Positions 1 through 12,900 of a DNA stretch of 64,000 nucleotides are shown here, in pieces. Each line of letters begins with the position of its first letter. Positions within the stretch are counted from its first letter, which is position 1. The position numbers and the translations under genes were made by a program. The stretch is from Panorpa germanica. Lineage: Eukaryota > Arthropoda > Insecta > Mecoptera > Panorpidae. The notes beneath the pieces were generated by a model. The model searched no databases and was not told the DNA's origin. It saw only the letters and a program-made list of their open reading frames with translations. The stretch covers positions 3,100,001-3,164,000 of the forward strand of contig OY783207.1 of the NCBI GenBank assembly GCA_963678705.1, given 5' to 3'.

Positions 1-844
1 ACTCTCATTTTCCTTTTCCAGTTCACTTTTCTACCCCTCCTACGTATTTTTAAAAACTATTATTTTACTCTCTTTTATTATCTTTGCCCTTTATCCCTCT
101 ATTATATTCTTCTATCTCCTTATTCGTAAATATCTCCATCTTCTACCTCCAGTTATAAATAGTCATATTGATCTCCGTTTACCGTATGTTTCATACGATA
201 AATACAACGCGTTTTAATTTACAGAATAAATAAACACCGTACCCGTAAATCGAACCCGGCTTTTGCATTGTCGAGCATTGTAATCATGCTGTACGACGTC
301 AGTCACGTTGAGGACAGGTATATGCTCTTATTATTATATATAACGATACACCTTAGTAAAAACATTTCAAACCCTTAACAAAGTTAGTTACTTGATGTGT
401 AACCACTAAAGAAAATATTGATCGAGTATAGAACAAACATCCGCACCCCTACCCTCACATACTTTAACGAATGTTTGGTGCATATTTACTGTAAACAACT
501 ACAATACATTATAGTGTACTTAAATAACAAAGGTACAGACTTGTCTCTTAAAGTAGTGTGAGTTACATAGAGAAGAAAATGTTATTAGTATAAAAGTGTG
601 TGTTTAATATATAGGACGCATTAGCATAGAATCTAAAGAATAAAAATATTTTCAAGATGATATATGGGAAAACTTATATGACAGACTGGAAGTTATGTAA
701 TACACTGTTAGAAATAAAACGTGAATTCATAATTTTAGGAAAAGTTTGGTGAGATATTTGAAGAAGAAATTTAAAAAATTGATCACAAATATTAGACAAG
801 TTTTGTAAAAGCAATTGTTTCTTAGTTGATTAGTATATACATAG
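1..844. other. No gene seen; pyrimidine-rich start then AT-rich DNA
   Basis: The first 160 bases are C/T-biased. The remainder is AT-rich, without a supportable frame, RNA gene or repeat boundary. It probably lies inside the large Rpn2 intron, because the 3' exons of that gene are not found in the window. Confidence 0.5.
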
Positions 845-1360
845 GGGCATAGCAATTAAAAATTTGAATTGTAGTTTTAGCGCTACAAATGGTCGGCCAT
901 ACTTGTATGACGTGAAATGCATTTTAACGTCAGTTATTTGTTGAGTAGGTCACTGCTGTAGTAATGTTCTGTAGCTGTTGGTAGTCGAAATAATCAAGTC
1001 AAGTCAAAGAATAATAAGTTGTTTTTTTATTTAACTCTGCTAAGGCAGACATAATATTGAAATTTTATTGTTCCTTGAAATAGCTGTAAATAATATTTGA
1101 TATTTTGATATATAAATACATATAGCAGAGATTTATGAACTGTAAGGTTGGTAACCTTACACACATGATATCACATGCACTTGAAATGTGTACAACGTTG
1201 AATCCCTTTAATAATTAAAGAGACAAAATGACTTTTAATTGTTAATATCTCTTAACATATAAGGAGTTATTAAAAAATAATTGAACATTTGAGGTTCTAG
1301 TAACCCACTTTACCAATATATAGAACACTTTTATAGAAATTAAGACATAGGACACAAGAC
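845..1360 (-). repeat. Family A element, reversed copy
   Basis: It reads, reversed, as the family A consensus from CTTGTGTCCTATGTCTTAAT at 1360 inward to TAGCGCTAAAACTACAATTC. The inner terminal bases GGGC have been lost and the outer end is truncated near 845. It carries the short internal form without the 90 bp palindromic segment. Confidence 0.88.
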
Positions 1361-2640
1361 TATTAGATATGTTTTAATATTTTATATTGCATGTGACAAC
1401 ATAAAGCTTATGGCACACTACAACCCCCTCCCGTCCCTCTCCCCGCTCCACCCTATTGTCACTATAATATGTATGTACATTTATTTAGCAACGATTATAG
1501 AAAGTTCAATGGCAGCTTGAGCAATTGGAAGGTCGTCACTTCCAAACAATGTTGCGCAATAGTGTATTAAATTCAAGAATCAACCTTACCTCACACCATT
1601 ACTCTACATCCAATATCGTTTTAACTTTATTTTCGAGCTAGAACCGTCGTAGTTACACTACTAAAAATAACACTATATAATGTGCTTTTCTTCAGAAACG
1701 TTAATAAGACTTTGAGCAATTAAGACAAAACAAAACGAGATTAAAGCATGGTAAAACCATTTTAAGTTTCTGTTTACTTGTAGTAACCCAATATCCAAGC
1801 GAATTGTAGATGATTCTAGTAATGATGTATAGTTTATGTAGCGTGTTATACCGGTGTTACGTATTATTGACCGTCATTTTAACGAGGTTGGAAATACGAG
1901 AATAATAATTACAACTAATAATACAAATGAATATTACTGCTGATTACATACTGCAGTTTACATGAACACAAAAGTGGCGTGATTGATACAAACCATAAAA
2001 CTAAGGCAGCCATCTTGAAAGTGTTGGTACGAGTGTTCTAGTAGTTTTTAAAAATACATAATTAAATCATAGTAATACCTAAATTATTATTTATACAATT
2101 TATATATGTTTCAACAATTTATGTTGGTATACTTGTGACATATTCGTAATAGTCTTTTACCAACCTTCAAAAAAACAAAATTTCAGTTTTACGGTAATCC
2201 GTTTCTCGCATGGTTGGTAACAGTAATTGGTAGCAATTTGTCTAATTGCGCCGTATGTTCACATGTACGTGACTGCGACACAGTTGCCTCCCAAACTTTT
2301 TCTGTACCATGCGATTAAATTCTAACAAATTGTTGTTAATATGTCTTCATTTATAAAAACCCACCAGGAGAGTTGGTACATTTGTTTTTGTCATAAACAT
2401 TTATGTAAAAATGGTGGTTGTACAAAACTTCTTTACTTTAGATACGTGGTGAACAAATTAGTCTTGTTTTTAAGGAATGTTTAAATGTTTGGAACATTAA
2501 TCAAAAGTTTTATAAGTAGAAAACTTTCATTTATTATTAAAGTTTTGTTATTGATTGGAAATGTATATATAAATACAAAATTTAAGAATGAAACGGAGTG
2601 AATATAAACTATATGGAGCAGTGCTTGCTTTAAATCTTAA
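1361..2640. other. Spacer between inverted family A copies
   Basis: AT-rich, no coding signal and no family A sequence. It is bracketed by the facing left ends of the two copies. Confidence 0.5.
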
Positions 2641-3316
2641 ATGGGCTTGTGTCCTAGGTCTTAATTTCTATAAAACTGTACTATATATTGATAAAGTGGG
2701 TTACTAGAACCTCAAATGTTCAATTATATGTTAGGAGATATTAACAATTCAACAAGTCATTTTGTCTCTTTAATTATTAAAGGAATTCAACGTTGTACAA
2801 CATTCTAAATGCTTCATGGACCTCACAACCGCTATATTGCTTTCACTTTAATACAACAGAACGTAAAAGAGATATATTTTTGACAGAACTCTAACAAGTT
2901 TACAGGTTACCAACCTTACAACTCATAAATCTCTGCTATATGTATTTATATATCAAAATATCAAATATTATTTACAGCTATTTCAAGAAATAATACAATT
3001 TCAATATTATGTCTGCCTTAGCAGGGTTAAATAAAATAAAAACTTATTATTCTTTGATTTGACTTGATTATTTCGACTACCAACAGCTACAGAACATTAC
3101 CACAGCACTGACCTACTCAACAAATAACTGACGTTAAAATGCATTTCACGTTATACAAATATGGCCGACCATTTCTAGCGCGCTAAAACTACAATTCCAA
3201 TTTTTAATTGCTATATCTGCTATAACATTTAGATATTTAATAAAATAGACACGCCAATACACATTTATTAAAATCAATTTCAATCAACACTAAAAAAATG
3301 AGGACACAAGCCCATT
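2641..3316 (+). repeat. Family A element, full-length long form
   Basis: Both terminal repeats are present: ATGGGCTTGTGTCCT at the left and AGGACACAAGCCCAT at the right. This copy includes the internal segment around 2820-2900 that is missing from the shorter copies. It has no coding capacity. With the reversed copy at 845-1360 it forms an inverted pair around a 1.3 kb unrelated segment. Confidence 0.92.
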
Positions 3317-4977
3317 CGACCTAAGTGTTATTTCAAATTCGTGTAAAACTAGTGTTGGTTGTATATATTATAAATATCTATCAAAAAATAAAATAAAAGG
3401 AATATAAAATGTGATATTCATTTTATGATGATGGCAACTATTTTCATCAATAAATAAAATATCTGAATTGATAACTCCGATATCCGATATCGGATACATA
3501 TATCACACAGATAACCTAATATATAATATTAATCTAATATTTATAAAAGATTGATATTAAAAATATTATTTATGGACCCATAAAAAACCGTTTAGGACTG
3601 AATAGGGGTATTATGGTAATTCCACCCTTGCGAAAACACTTGAAATAAAATGAAAAGAAAATATCTATGTATTTAGTATACCAAGTGCTTCATATTTTAA
3701 GCATCATTCATTTTTTAACGTGGTAATTTATATATAATCTATAATCACTTTCGGATATATATAAAATACAGATCTATATATAGAATATATTAAATATTCC
3801 AACGTTGAACGTATCGTGTGACCGATGATGGAACTAAGTGTGTCCAACGTTCACGTTGAAAGAAGTTCGGGCTGTTGTAGCTCTTTTGATCCGCGTCAAA
3901 GGGGATTTGATCCACATGTCATGCACTGCTGCACGAATCGTCCAACAAAGTAAGGTTTTATACTTGAAGGTTTCTTTATTTACTTGAAAGTTTTTGTTAA
4001 ACAGTGTCAGTGTCAATAATATCAATAAATTAATAAAATAAATAAATCATTCCGTGCAGCAGGACAGTTGTCATGTCAATCTTCCAATATTTAACTGTGT
4101 TTTTAATTTATGTTTCTTCGTTCCAGCCCTGCTACCGGGTATAAAAGATGTTGCGCTGTTTTTTGTCATACAAAATCTGATTCACTGGTATATATTACAT
4201 TCCTTACATCTGTAATTCTTTATCGACACAAGTCTGTGAAATATTATTCAAACATTGACCAACCTTAAAGAATTCGAAAGATATTCTGTATAATAAAAAA
4301 GGAGACACTTTCCATGAAATATTTATGGACCACCCCCATAATTCCCAATGGTATATTTCTTGTTTCAGTTTTTATATATTTTTCCTCCATAATTTATAGG
4401 AAATATTTTATTATCGATATAGGATTATGTTTATTTGATCTAAGGTTACAAAAGTCGCATTTTATTACTTTTTCTATACATAGTTTTACGGGCGAGGTCT
4501 TGCAACGTAATTACACGCTAAGAAGAGAGAGAGAGGGGGAGTCTCAAAGAGTGACAGTGGGGGGAGAATAAATCATAACCTTCTTACCATCACATCTAAT
4601 CTAAAATTAGTCTTCTAACAATGGAAAAACTAAATAATCTTTTTTTTAAATGAGTGACAGGGATCCAGAGTGTGTGACAATATGGGTGGCAACGAGAGCT
4701 GGTGAGTTATACACCATGAAATTTCTGTGACAGTGTTTAAGTTTAACACAAGCATTTCGTAATGCAACGTAATTTTTCTTAACTTTACAGTCAGAGTCCT
4801 CGTTTAATGCTGAGTGCCAACAATACCCCCCCCCCTCTTCACTTGTTTGTGTGTGACATAACGCATTAAACAAGTTTTTCGCACACACTTTTTGTGGTTG
4901 ACAATGTAAGGTGCAAGTTTTAAAACACAAAATATTTTTAATATGTAATTTGTCATTCGAAATATATATTTTAGATA
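3317..4977. other. AT-rich DNA without a supportable gene
   Basis: Contains a GA-rich run at 4520-4570 and a C13 run at about 4828. Open frames here (up to 118 codons) lack protein-like composition and I reject them. Confidence 0.5.
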
Positions 4978-5339
4978 CTATTAGCCCGGTCAAGTTAGAC
5001 ATTTAAAATATCAAAAATTGCCGGAGAGCTGGGGTTTATCATTACAAATAAAGTTTTAAAAATCCCCATCGATTCTATGTGTGCTTCAAAAGTTATTCGG
5101 GGTCAAAGGCCAAAATTTGAGGTTTTTTGGATTTGTCTCGAAAACAGTAAGTTTTATCAAAAAAAAAAACCTCAAACCAAAGTTGTAGATCTTAAAATTC
5201 TCTACAAAAATGGTCCTTATGATTTTTTCCATAAGAGTTATCATTCCTGAGATATCGCGATTCCGCCAATATTTGGCTCTCCGGGAATTTTTGTTATTTG
5301 ACCACTATTTTTATGTTTAAATTGACCGGATTACTATAG
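4978..5339. repeat. MITE-like element with nested inverted repeats (CCGGTCAA / CCGGAGAGC)
   Basis: The left end CTATTAGCCCGGTCAAGTTA pairs with the right end, which reads reversed CTATAGTAATCCGGTCAATT. Further in, CAAAAATTGCCGGAGAGC (5012-5029) pairs with the reverse complement of GCTCTCCGGGAATTTTTG (about 5276-5293). A TA flanks the left end, which would suit a Tc1/mariner-type target, but this is unproven. The interior is AT-rich noncoding sequence. Confidence 0.75.
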
Positions 5340-6003
5340 TTAATTTCATCGGTGTATTTTTATGAAGTTTTTTTTGATATTATCGCATCGCATTTCATTA
5401 TTACAACCATAATTCTTTATTAATCGAGTTTTAAAAACGCATATTCGTGAATGGGCACAATATAAATAATAAAACATTTCCCTGCATAGAACTCGACGTA
5501 TTCACTAATAAAATAAATCGTAATACAATAGGGAGGTGCATAAATGCAATGAACAAAACAATAAAACAAAATTCTAATAGCGTTTTTATTACACGTGGTT
5601 TTTTTCTTTGTGTAAGTAATTCACGTGACGTCATGTGCTCGCAGTAATCATCTCGTGATATTTTTCAAATACTTCCTTTTCTGTTTTTGCTTTGTGAAAT
5701 GGGGTTTACTACATGTAATTAAACTACATTCTGCTTGCAGCGATGTAATAAAAATTATATTAAAAATTTCTACGGTACTGTTTATCTAGAAGTGACTAAA
5801 TGGGATTGAAAATGACTCTCATAAAGTCGGATATCTTTCATTTAAATTGAATTCATTTTAAAAGTAGACATATTTAGAAGTATACTAGTTAGCGTTATAT
5901 GGTTTGCATACATCGAAAATATCAGGCGCAATATTAATAGAAAGATAATAAATTATAATGAGGATTTCTTTGTAGATAATAAAGTAATATAATAGTCACT
6001 AAC

Positions 6004-6903
6004 CTGAACAGAAGGAAGCCCAAACCGGTGACAGCTGCCCTTCTCACATCATCGTTAACGTCAGATACCTTTAAGTAAAAAAAAATATAAACACATATTT
6101 TTAAAAAAGAAATTCTTTCTTCGTAGTTGTAATATTAAGAATTTTTCAAAATCGAACAAAACACGTGATGTTTAAAATTGTTTCCAGCAGAAGCAGAAGG
6201 AGCACAAATAGACTTGTCACTTATCGATTTAGTTGGCTGTCAGACGTGATCGTAAAAACAATGCACGTGATATTTACTTTGCGAGTAACTCAGTTTATAA
6301 GACGTTTTACAAACTCTATGAAGTTGTGTTCGTGTTACCAAATGATTTTAAATTTAAAATCCAAATATTTAAACAAAGAAATAATGTTCAATTGTAGAAT
6401 CGTATAAACCGAGATTTATTTTTGCTTGTAACTTTTTTATTATAAAAGTTACAACAAAAAGTTTGTAGATAAAAGTTGTAGATAATTTTGTTATCTACAA
6501 AAAAGCTCTTTACAACATTTTTGTGGAAGTTGTAGTTTTTGAGATAAAAACAAAATAGTGATTACACTTTTATTTTCAAGATGGCGTTAGAAAATTTTAA
6601 TTTTAATTTGAGTTTGACTCTTTTGCATTATGAAAAAAAGCATCCGTGTTCTTGAAACGGACAAATACTTTTAAAAGAATGACTTACTGCAACATGAAGA
6701 AGTTTTCTAATGGCCTGATTGTTACCGGTGCCGCAATATGCCATGGCCAGGGTGTACATGCCTGAACGACGAAGAACAGGGTCCTTGTCTGTGCAGAGGG
6801 TGTCAACTAGGGCGTCAGCTTCTTCAAGACGTGCAAACATTGTGAATGCAACACCTACAGCAAGACCGCGAAGAATTTTTTCGTGCTGAGTTTCTTGGGC
6901 ATA
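6004..6903 (-). CDS. Rpn2: Rpn2 exons 10 and 11, separated by a 619 bp intron
   Basis: Exon 10 (6688-6903, 72 codons, phase 0 both ends) follows a TTTACAG acceptor and ends at GCA|GTAAGT. It encodes the block from [13 protein letters not shown] to AIRKLLHVA. Exon 11 (6004-6068) follows TTAAAG, begins [13 protein letters not shown], and ends TTCAG|GTTAGT. Both match consecutive PSMD1 repeat segments. They are listed separately because a 7.7 kb repeat-filled intron (6904-14613) isolates them from the compact exon cluster at 14.6-17.2 kb. The intron between them (6069-6687) contains short hairpins around 6429-6510 but no coding signal. Confidence 0.95.
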
Positions 6904-9900
6904 CTGTAAAGAAAAATAAGATTAAAATTAATATACAACCTATACATATAATGTTCCAGGTATGTCTGACTTGTTTATATGTTTGGTACTGAATTTTGTA
7001 TGGTAGCTCGAAAACTGTTCCGTCAATATTTTTGAAAATTACCTATTTCGTAGAGAAAAAAAGTCTAAGACTTTTGGTGTCCCCGGATTTTTCACTGAAA
7101 TTCCTGGAAACTCGTAATTTTACAAAAATTGCATAAAAAATGTGCTCTTTTTTATTTAGAAAGGATAGAAAGGTGAAATTTTGCATGTGTTATTACGCTA
7201 TTAAATGTGAACATGTTTCAAAATTTATAAATTCAAAGTTAAAAGGAGCGCCAAGAAAATTTGAGGGCCCGGTAGGATATTTGAAGAAAGCTCAAATTTT
7301 AGATTGTGTAATAATTGAATATCATATTAAAAAAAAAAATTCGAAAATTTTATTTTAATTTACGAATCGAAAAAGAAAATCCCACATTTTGAAAAGAAAG
7401 TTGGTCAATTAACGAATAAATTCAAAATATTTTATATTTTGTTGAAAAAATAATTTTTTTTAGTCAGTTTAAATGAAAAAAATGCGACGGGGGTAAAAAC
7501 TAGTATTTTTTATATTTTTATATTCTAAACTTTTTTCATATTTCGATAGTCGAGTTAAGAATAATGACTGCACGTGGCGCTAGCTAGTTCTCTCAGTTTC
7601 GCTTTACTAATTAAAATGAGGTGTACTACTATATTCTCTAGTGTGCGCTTGCAGTGAGCGACAGGCCTTATAAATACATAAATATTTGAATGATTAATGA
7701 CTCTATATTATATAACGTATATCTACAGTTGGCTATCAACAATAATCGAAACACAACAATATAAAATAAATGTTAGTAGTACCAAAACGAACAGAACTTT
7801 AGTAAATAGAACACGGGGCGGCTTAAGGTAATAAATGAGCTTAACGTGCCGTTGTAATATTCGATCGATTGCAAATATTATTACCCTAATAAATACTTGG
7901 TATATCGCAAACTCTCACTGTATAAAACTGTTAAATAACACATTATGTGTTTGCAAAATAAATAACACTTGAGTTTGTGAAATATAACAATCAATTTTAT
8001 TTTCAACATTTATATCACGCGTTTAAGAGTTTAAATCAATATTTATCATCTTATAGTTCTCTAAGAACAACAGTTTAACAAACTTTATTATATACGTCAT
8101 TCTAATACTGATTAAAGGGTAATTTTATTAAAATAATTTTCAGTGTGTTAAGAAATATTTTTGGCGATAATTGAATTTTAACGTATGTATATTTGTCTCA
8201 AATACTCAAATTGTATTATATTCAGGATCACTATGGTGTGTAAATATGAATTTGGTTGAAAATAATTGACATCCTATTCTAGAGTTATCCGGGTACGAAG
8301 GACCATCCCTGTTCTTATTTAACAAATCCAAAGTTCTAAACCCACTCACAAAATCAATCATATTTCATTTCTCAATATTCATACGTAAGTTTCAGAACTG
8401 CGTCCATCATCTAGCACTGTCTAAAGTTTGTATCCAGAGTTTTTCTATATCTTCTCCTGTTCGAGTTTCAAAACTTCATCCTATTACTATCTGGTGTCTG
8501 GAGTCTCGGATTAAATCTTTTGAACATTCATTTATAAAATAGTTTTAGCACATTTTACGTTTTTTTTGTTTTCTCCGATTTCTTTTTGTGAGAAAGGAAT
8601 TCTTTAAAGGTATTTAGCGTAAGACACCTCAAGTTTATGGAAGCTGTTTTAGATCGAGCGCAGACTGAAGACAAGTCTCTCGTAATATTGTGCAGGTGAC
8701 TAAATGCAGGTGGAAAAATGTAACTAGCATAAAAATAATTTTTTTGACGTATCTTTCAAATATAAATCAATTTTTTATTATCAATAACTACAATAGGCTT
8801 GTATCCTATGGCTTAATTTCTATAACACTGTACTATATAATGATAAAGTTGGTTACTAGAACCTCAAATGTCCATATATTAATATTATTAATTTAGTTGA
8901 ACTGCAAAAGTAGTTCTGAGAGACAGACATAAAATAAATAAATTCATACATACATGTAAATTAAAATATAACACCGAAATGCAAAAACTATTATACGAAA
9001 TAAAAGAAAATTGTGTTTTGATCGTCCTGCAGTGAATGAAAACAACATCAATATATTTGCCATTTTCATGTAAGTCGTATGTTTAAAGTTTGACTTTTGC
9101 TGACTAATATGGCTCCATTTTCGTATTACTTAAACAAATCCAATATATCTTCACAAGTTTATCAGGTGAAACTTATTCTAAGGTAGTAAGGTAGATGATA
9201 CGGAGAATACAAAAGACTTTAACTATGGTAAACTAATATCTACTGTTTTGAACTTGTTTTGAACTCAAAGCCAAAGTAGAACACTGCACGATCAAATCAA
9301 ATAGATACCGTGAAAATTTCAGCTAGACTAAATGGAGTCGATATTGTTTGTGCAAGTGATGCAAAATGTGCAGTAAAAAGACTAAAATCTAATCGAATTT
9401 AATCATAATGCTGCTCACAGATATGTATTCATCAAAGATTATTAGGATCTATGCGACATGAAGTAGATCCCATTGCGAATAAACATTAAAATAGACTCTT
9501 CTTTTGATAATAAAGAGAGTTAAGGGGGGAGTGAGGTTTCAACTTTTTATATTGCTTTATATTAATGTACAACATATTAAGTTTATTGTGTGAAAATTTG
9601 AAATTAATTGGAATAAAACTGTCGGAGATGTAGAGTTTTTTCAGAGTCCGTGTTCTCTCTAGCTCAAAATCTACTGCACCGATGAAATTTTGCACACTCT
9701 TTCTTTCCATAAATGCCGAGGTAACGCTGTCGAATTTCTTTTCTTTTTTTAATTTTAAAATGTTTTAAAATAACAAAATTCATGAAAAATCGGTATTTTG
9801 ACTTCTAAGTGCTGTAAAAAATTGAAAAATCAATCAAAATAAAAAAAACTCGACAGCGTTACCTGCAGAAACTTATCAACTAATGTAATCATTTTGGTTT

Positions 9901-12900
9901 TTTTGATTTCAGAAAATCCAGTAATGAGTTATGAGTAGCACCGCAATGTTACTTTTTTGTGACGTCTGCGGATATTCGCTGTCAATGCCTCATTTCTTGA
10001 TATTTATTTATGAAAATTTCACAAGGTATTCATTCCTTAAATATTATTCTATCGTGTAGTTATTATAGAAATAATTATATACTGTGTCGTCAAAAAACAT
10101 TATCGAAAATATGGTTTTATCCTTCCTTTTATGCGACTACACCTTACTGAAAAAATCGCAAGTCACAAAAAAAAACAATTCAATGTGAAAGTACCCTTAC
10201 AAACAAATTACAAACGGACAGAAAATTCTGTGAATCACGTAACACAAACAAGAGAATTAAAACAGATTAAACCAAACCAATACGATGCTGAGTGTTACAA
10301 AACAATGTAATGTTTAAACAAAACAACGAGATTCAAACTACTTAACTATTTACCATGTACTATTTACTTAATACGGTTTTAAAGTCAAGTCTTTTGTTTA
10401 AGTTTTGGGTCCTTAATAATTTATGACATCGTCTGTAATCCTGGTAACTTTAAAGTAGTTTTACATCGTAGTAGATACATTGTTATAATTAAATAAAATT
10501 AAGGGTATGCATCACTATAACACTTTATTATGGGATGATATTGGAGCACTGGCTTGTGTCCTATGTCTTAATTTAAAAAAAAAACTGTCCTATATATTGA
10601 TAAAGTGGGTTACTAGAACCTCAAATGTTCAATTATTTTTTAATAACTCTTTATATGTTAAGAGATATTAACAATTAAAAAAGTCATTTTGTCTCTTTAA
10701 TTATTCAACGTTGTACAACATTCCATATGCATGTGACCTCACAACTGGTAGTTGCTATCTCTTTTATACAACAGCGCATAAAAGAGATAGCATATTCTTG
10801 ACAGAACTCTGACAAGTTTACAGGTTATATGGATTTATATATCAAATATTATTTACAGCAAAAATTCAATATTATGTCTGCCGTAACAGCGTAAAATAAA
10901 AACTTATTATTCTTTGACTTGACTTGATTATTTTGACTACCAACAGCTACAAAACATTACCGCAGCACTAACCTACTCTACAAATAACTGAAGTATACAA
11001 TGCATTTCACGTCATACAAATATGACCGACTATTTCTAGCGCTAAAACTACAATTCAAACTTTTAATTGCTATATCTCCGTCAACATTTAGATATTTAAT
11101 AAAATAGACACGCCAATACACATTTATTAACATCAATTTCCGGTACATAATAATTTGGGAGAAGGAAATACTACCTTATATAAAGAAAAGAGAAACAAAA
11201 AACACAGGAGAATTCAAATAAGAAAAAATGGCTAAATTTCCCAATCTCTTGTGTGGTCGTTGCTGTGGAATGACTAATGTACAAATAATAGGACGTAGCT
11301 AAATTAGCATTTGAACAATGAATATCTACGACAACATTCTATAAATAACAAATCGATGGTTTCCTAATTACTAAACTAATATAATTATTCCACAACCTCA
11401 TTAGGTGCCAATTCAGTACCTAGTCAGTTAATAGAACAATCTAATTTCAGGACAATAGATCCTCCAGGAGTTCACGTCTCCGTATAGATTCCAGAGACAA
11501 CGTAGTGGACTAAACGACTTATGTAGGGTGTCACAGACGAAAGCCCTACCCTTAAGACCTTTCTACCTTTCTGTCTATGTACACACCTTCAAACCCTTAA
11601 ATGTTTCTTAAACGGTGAACCGACTCATTAAGTATTTAAAAAAACTTACTCTTTTCATTCACTCCTAATTTTGTTTAGAATTTATTTTATTTCTTTACAA
11701 ATATTACATCAAATTTATGATGAAAAGAATACTACATTTGAGAGTCACCGCCTGATAGGTAGATAACATGAGTTACAGCTAAGTTGATGTAATTGTATAT
11801 ACATATACGTGGGTAACAAAACCAAACTATGGTTAGAGAGTTAGAGGCCTTGCGGATTCTGATAAAGCCTTCTGAAAGTCACGAGGTCTAAATGTAAACC
11901 TGAAAGGTATTAGTGTCTTGTTAAACGTAAATCCCACAACAAGGTAAGGTAGTCATTTATACACCGCAAGCAAGGTTCAAATAGGTAAATGTTATATCTA
12001 TATAAATAATATACCCGTGTACATATATATATAACCAGTTATAATAAATAAAATGCAATTAAATAGCACTGCTTTGTATATTTATGTTTTGCTGAACAAA
12101 AGAATGACGCGAGCGCACTAGGAAGTACGTACAAAAATTAATAAAGTAGAAAAAATTATTTTATTTGTAAAGGTTTGTAGCTTTGCTAAATGTCGGTAAG
12201 GTAGATGATTGAAAAGAATGGAAAAATATTTCGTAGATATGTTTTTTTAGGCGTCGATTTTTCAATTGTTGATTGAAATTGATGTTAATAAATGTTATTT
12301 TAATAAATATCTAAATGTTGACGGAGATATAGCAATTAAAAATTCGAATTGTAGTTTTAGCGCTATAGATGTCGGCCATATTTATGACGTAACATGTCTG
12401 TAGGTCAGTTATTTTTTCTCTTTTATGCTCTGTTGTATAAAAGAGATAGCAACTTAGCGGACGTGATCTCACATGTCTTGGAAAGTTATATAAAAGAGTC
12501 AAAATGACTATTTTAATTGGTAATATCTCCTAACATATAAAGAGTTATTAAAAAATAATTGGATATTTGAGGTTCTAGTACCCAACTTTATCAATATGAA
12601 ATAGCTTGGACGGTAAATAAAAGAGACACACGAAACGAAAGAAACGTTGTGTCAAAATTTCAAGTCAATCGAGAATACTTTTCGAGTATTGCGAACACAA
12701 ACATACGCAGGCTGAATTAATATATATAAAGAAATAGTATCTGTATACAATGCAAAACTAGATGTAACTCTAACAAATGCTTCATTTAATATAATATTAT
12801 TTATTATTCGAAATACAAAGTTTTATAAATCTACAAACTCTGCTAATTACGAGCACTCCATAATTACGAATCCTGCATTTTATTTCACAATTTTAGCACG

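Noticed and set aside
4646..5002. 118-codon open frame on the minus strand
   Set aside because: Composition is not protein-like, it crosses a poly-C run and the end of a MITE, and no family is recognised.
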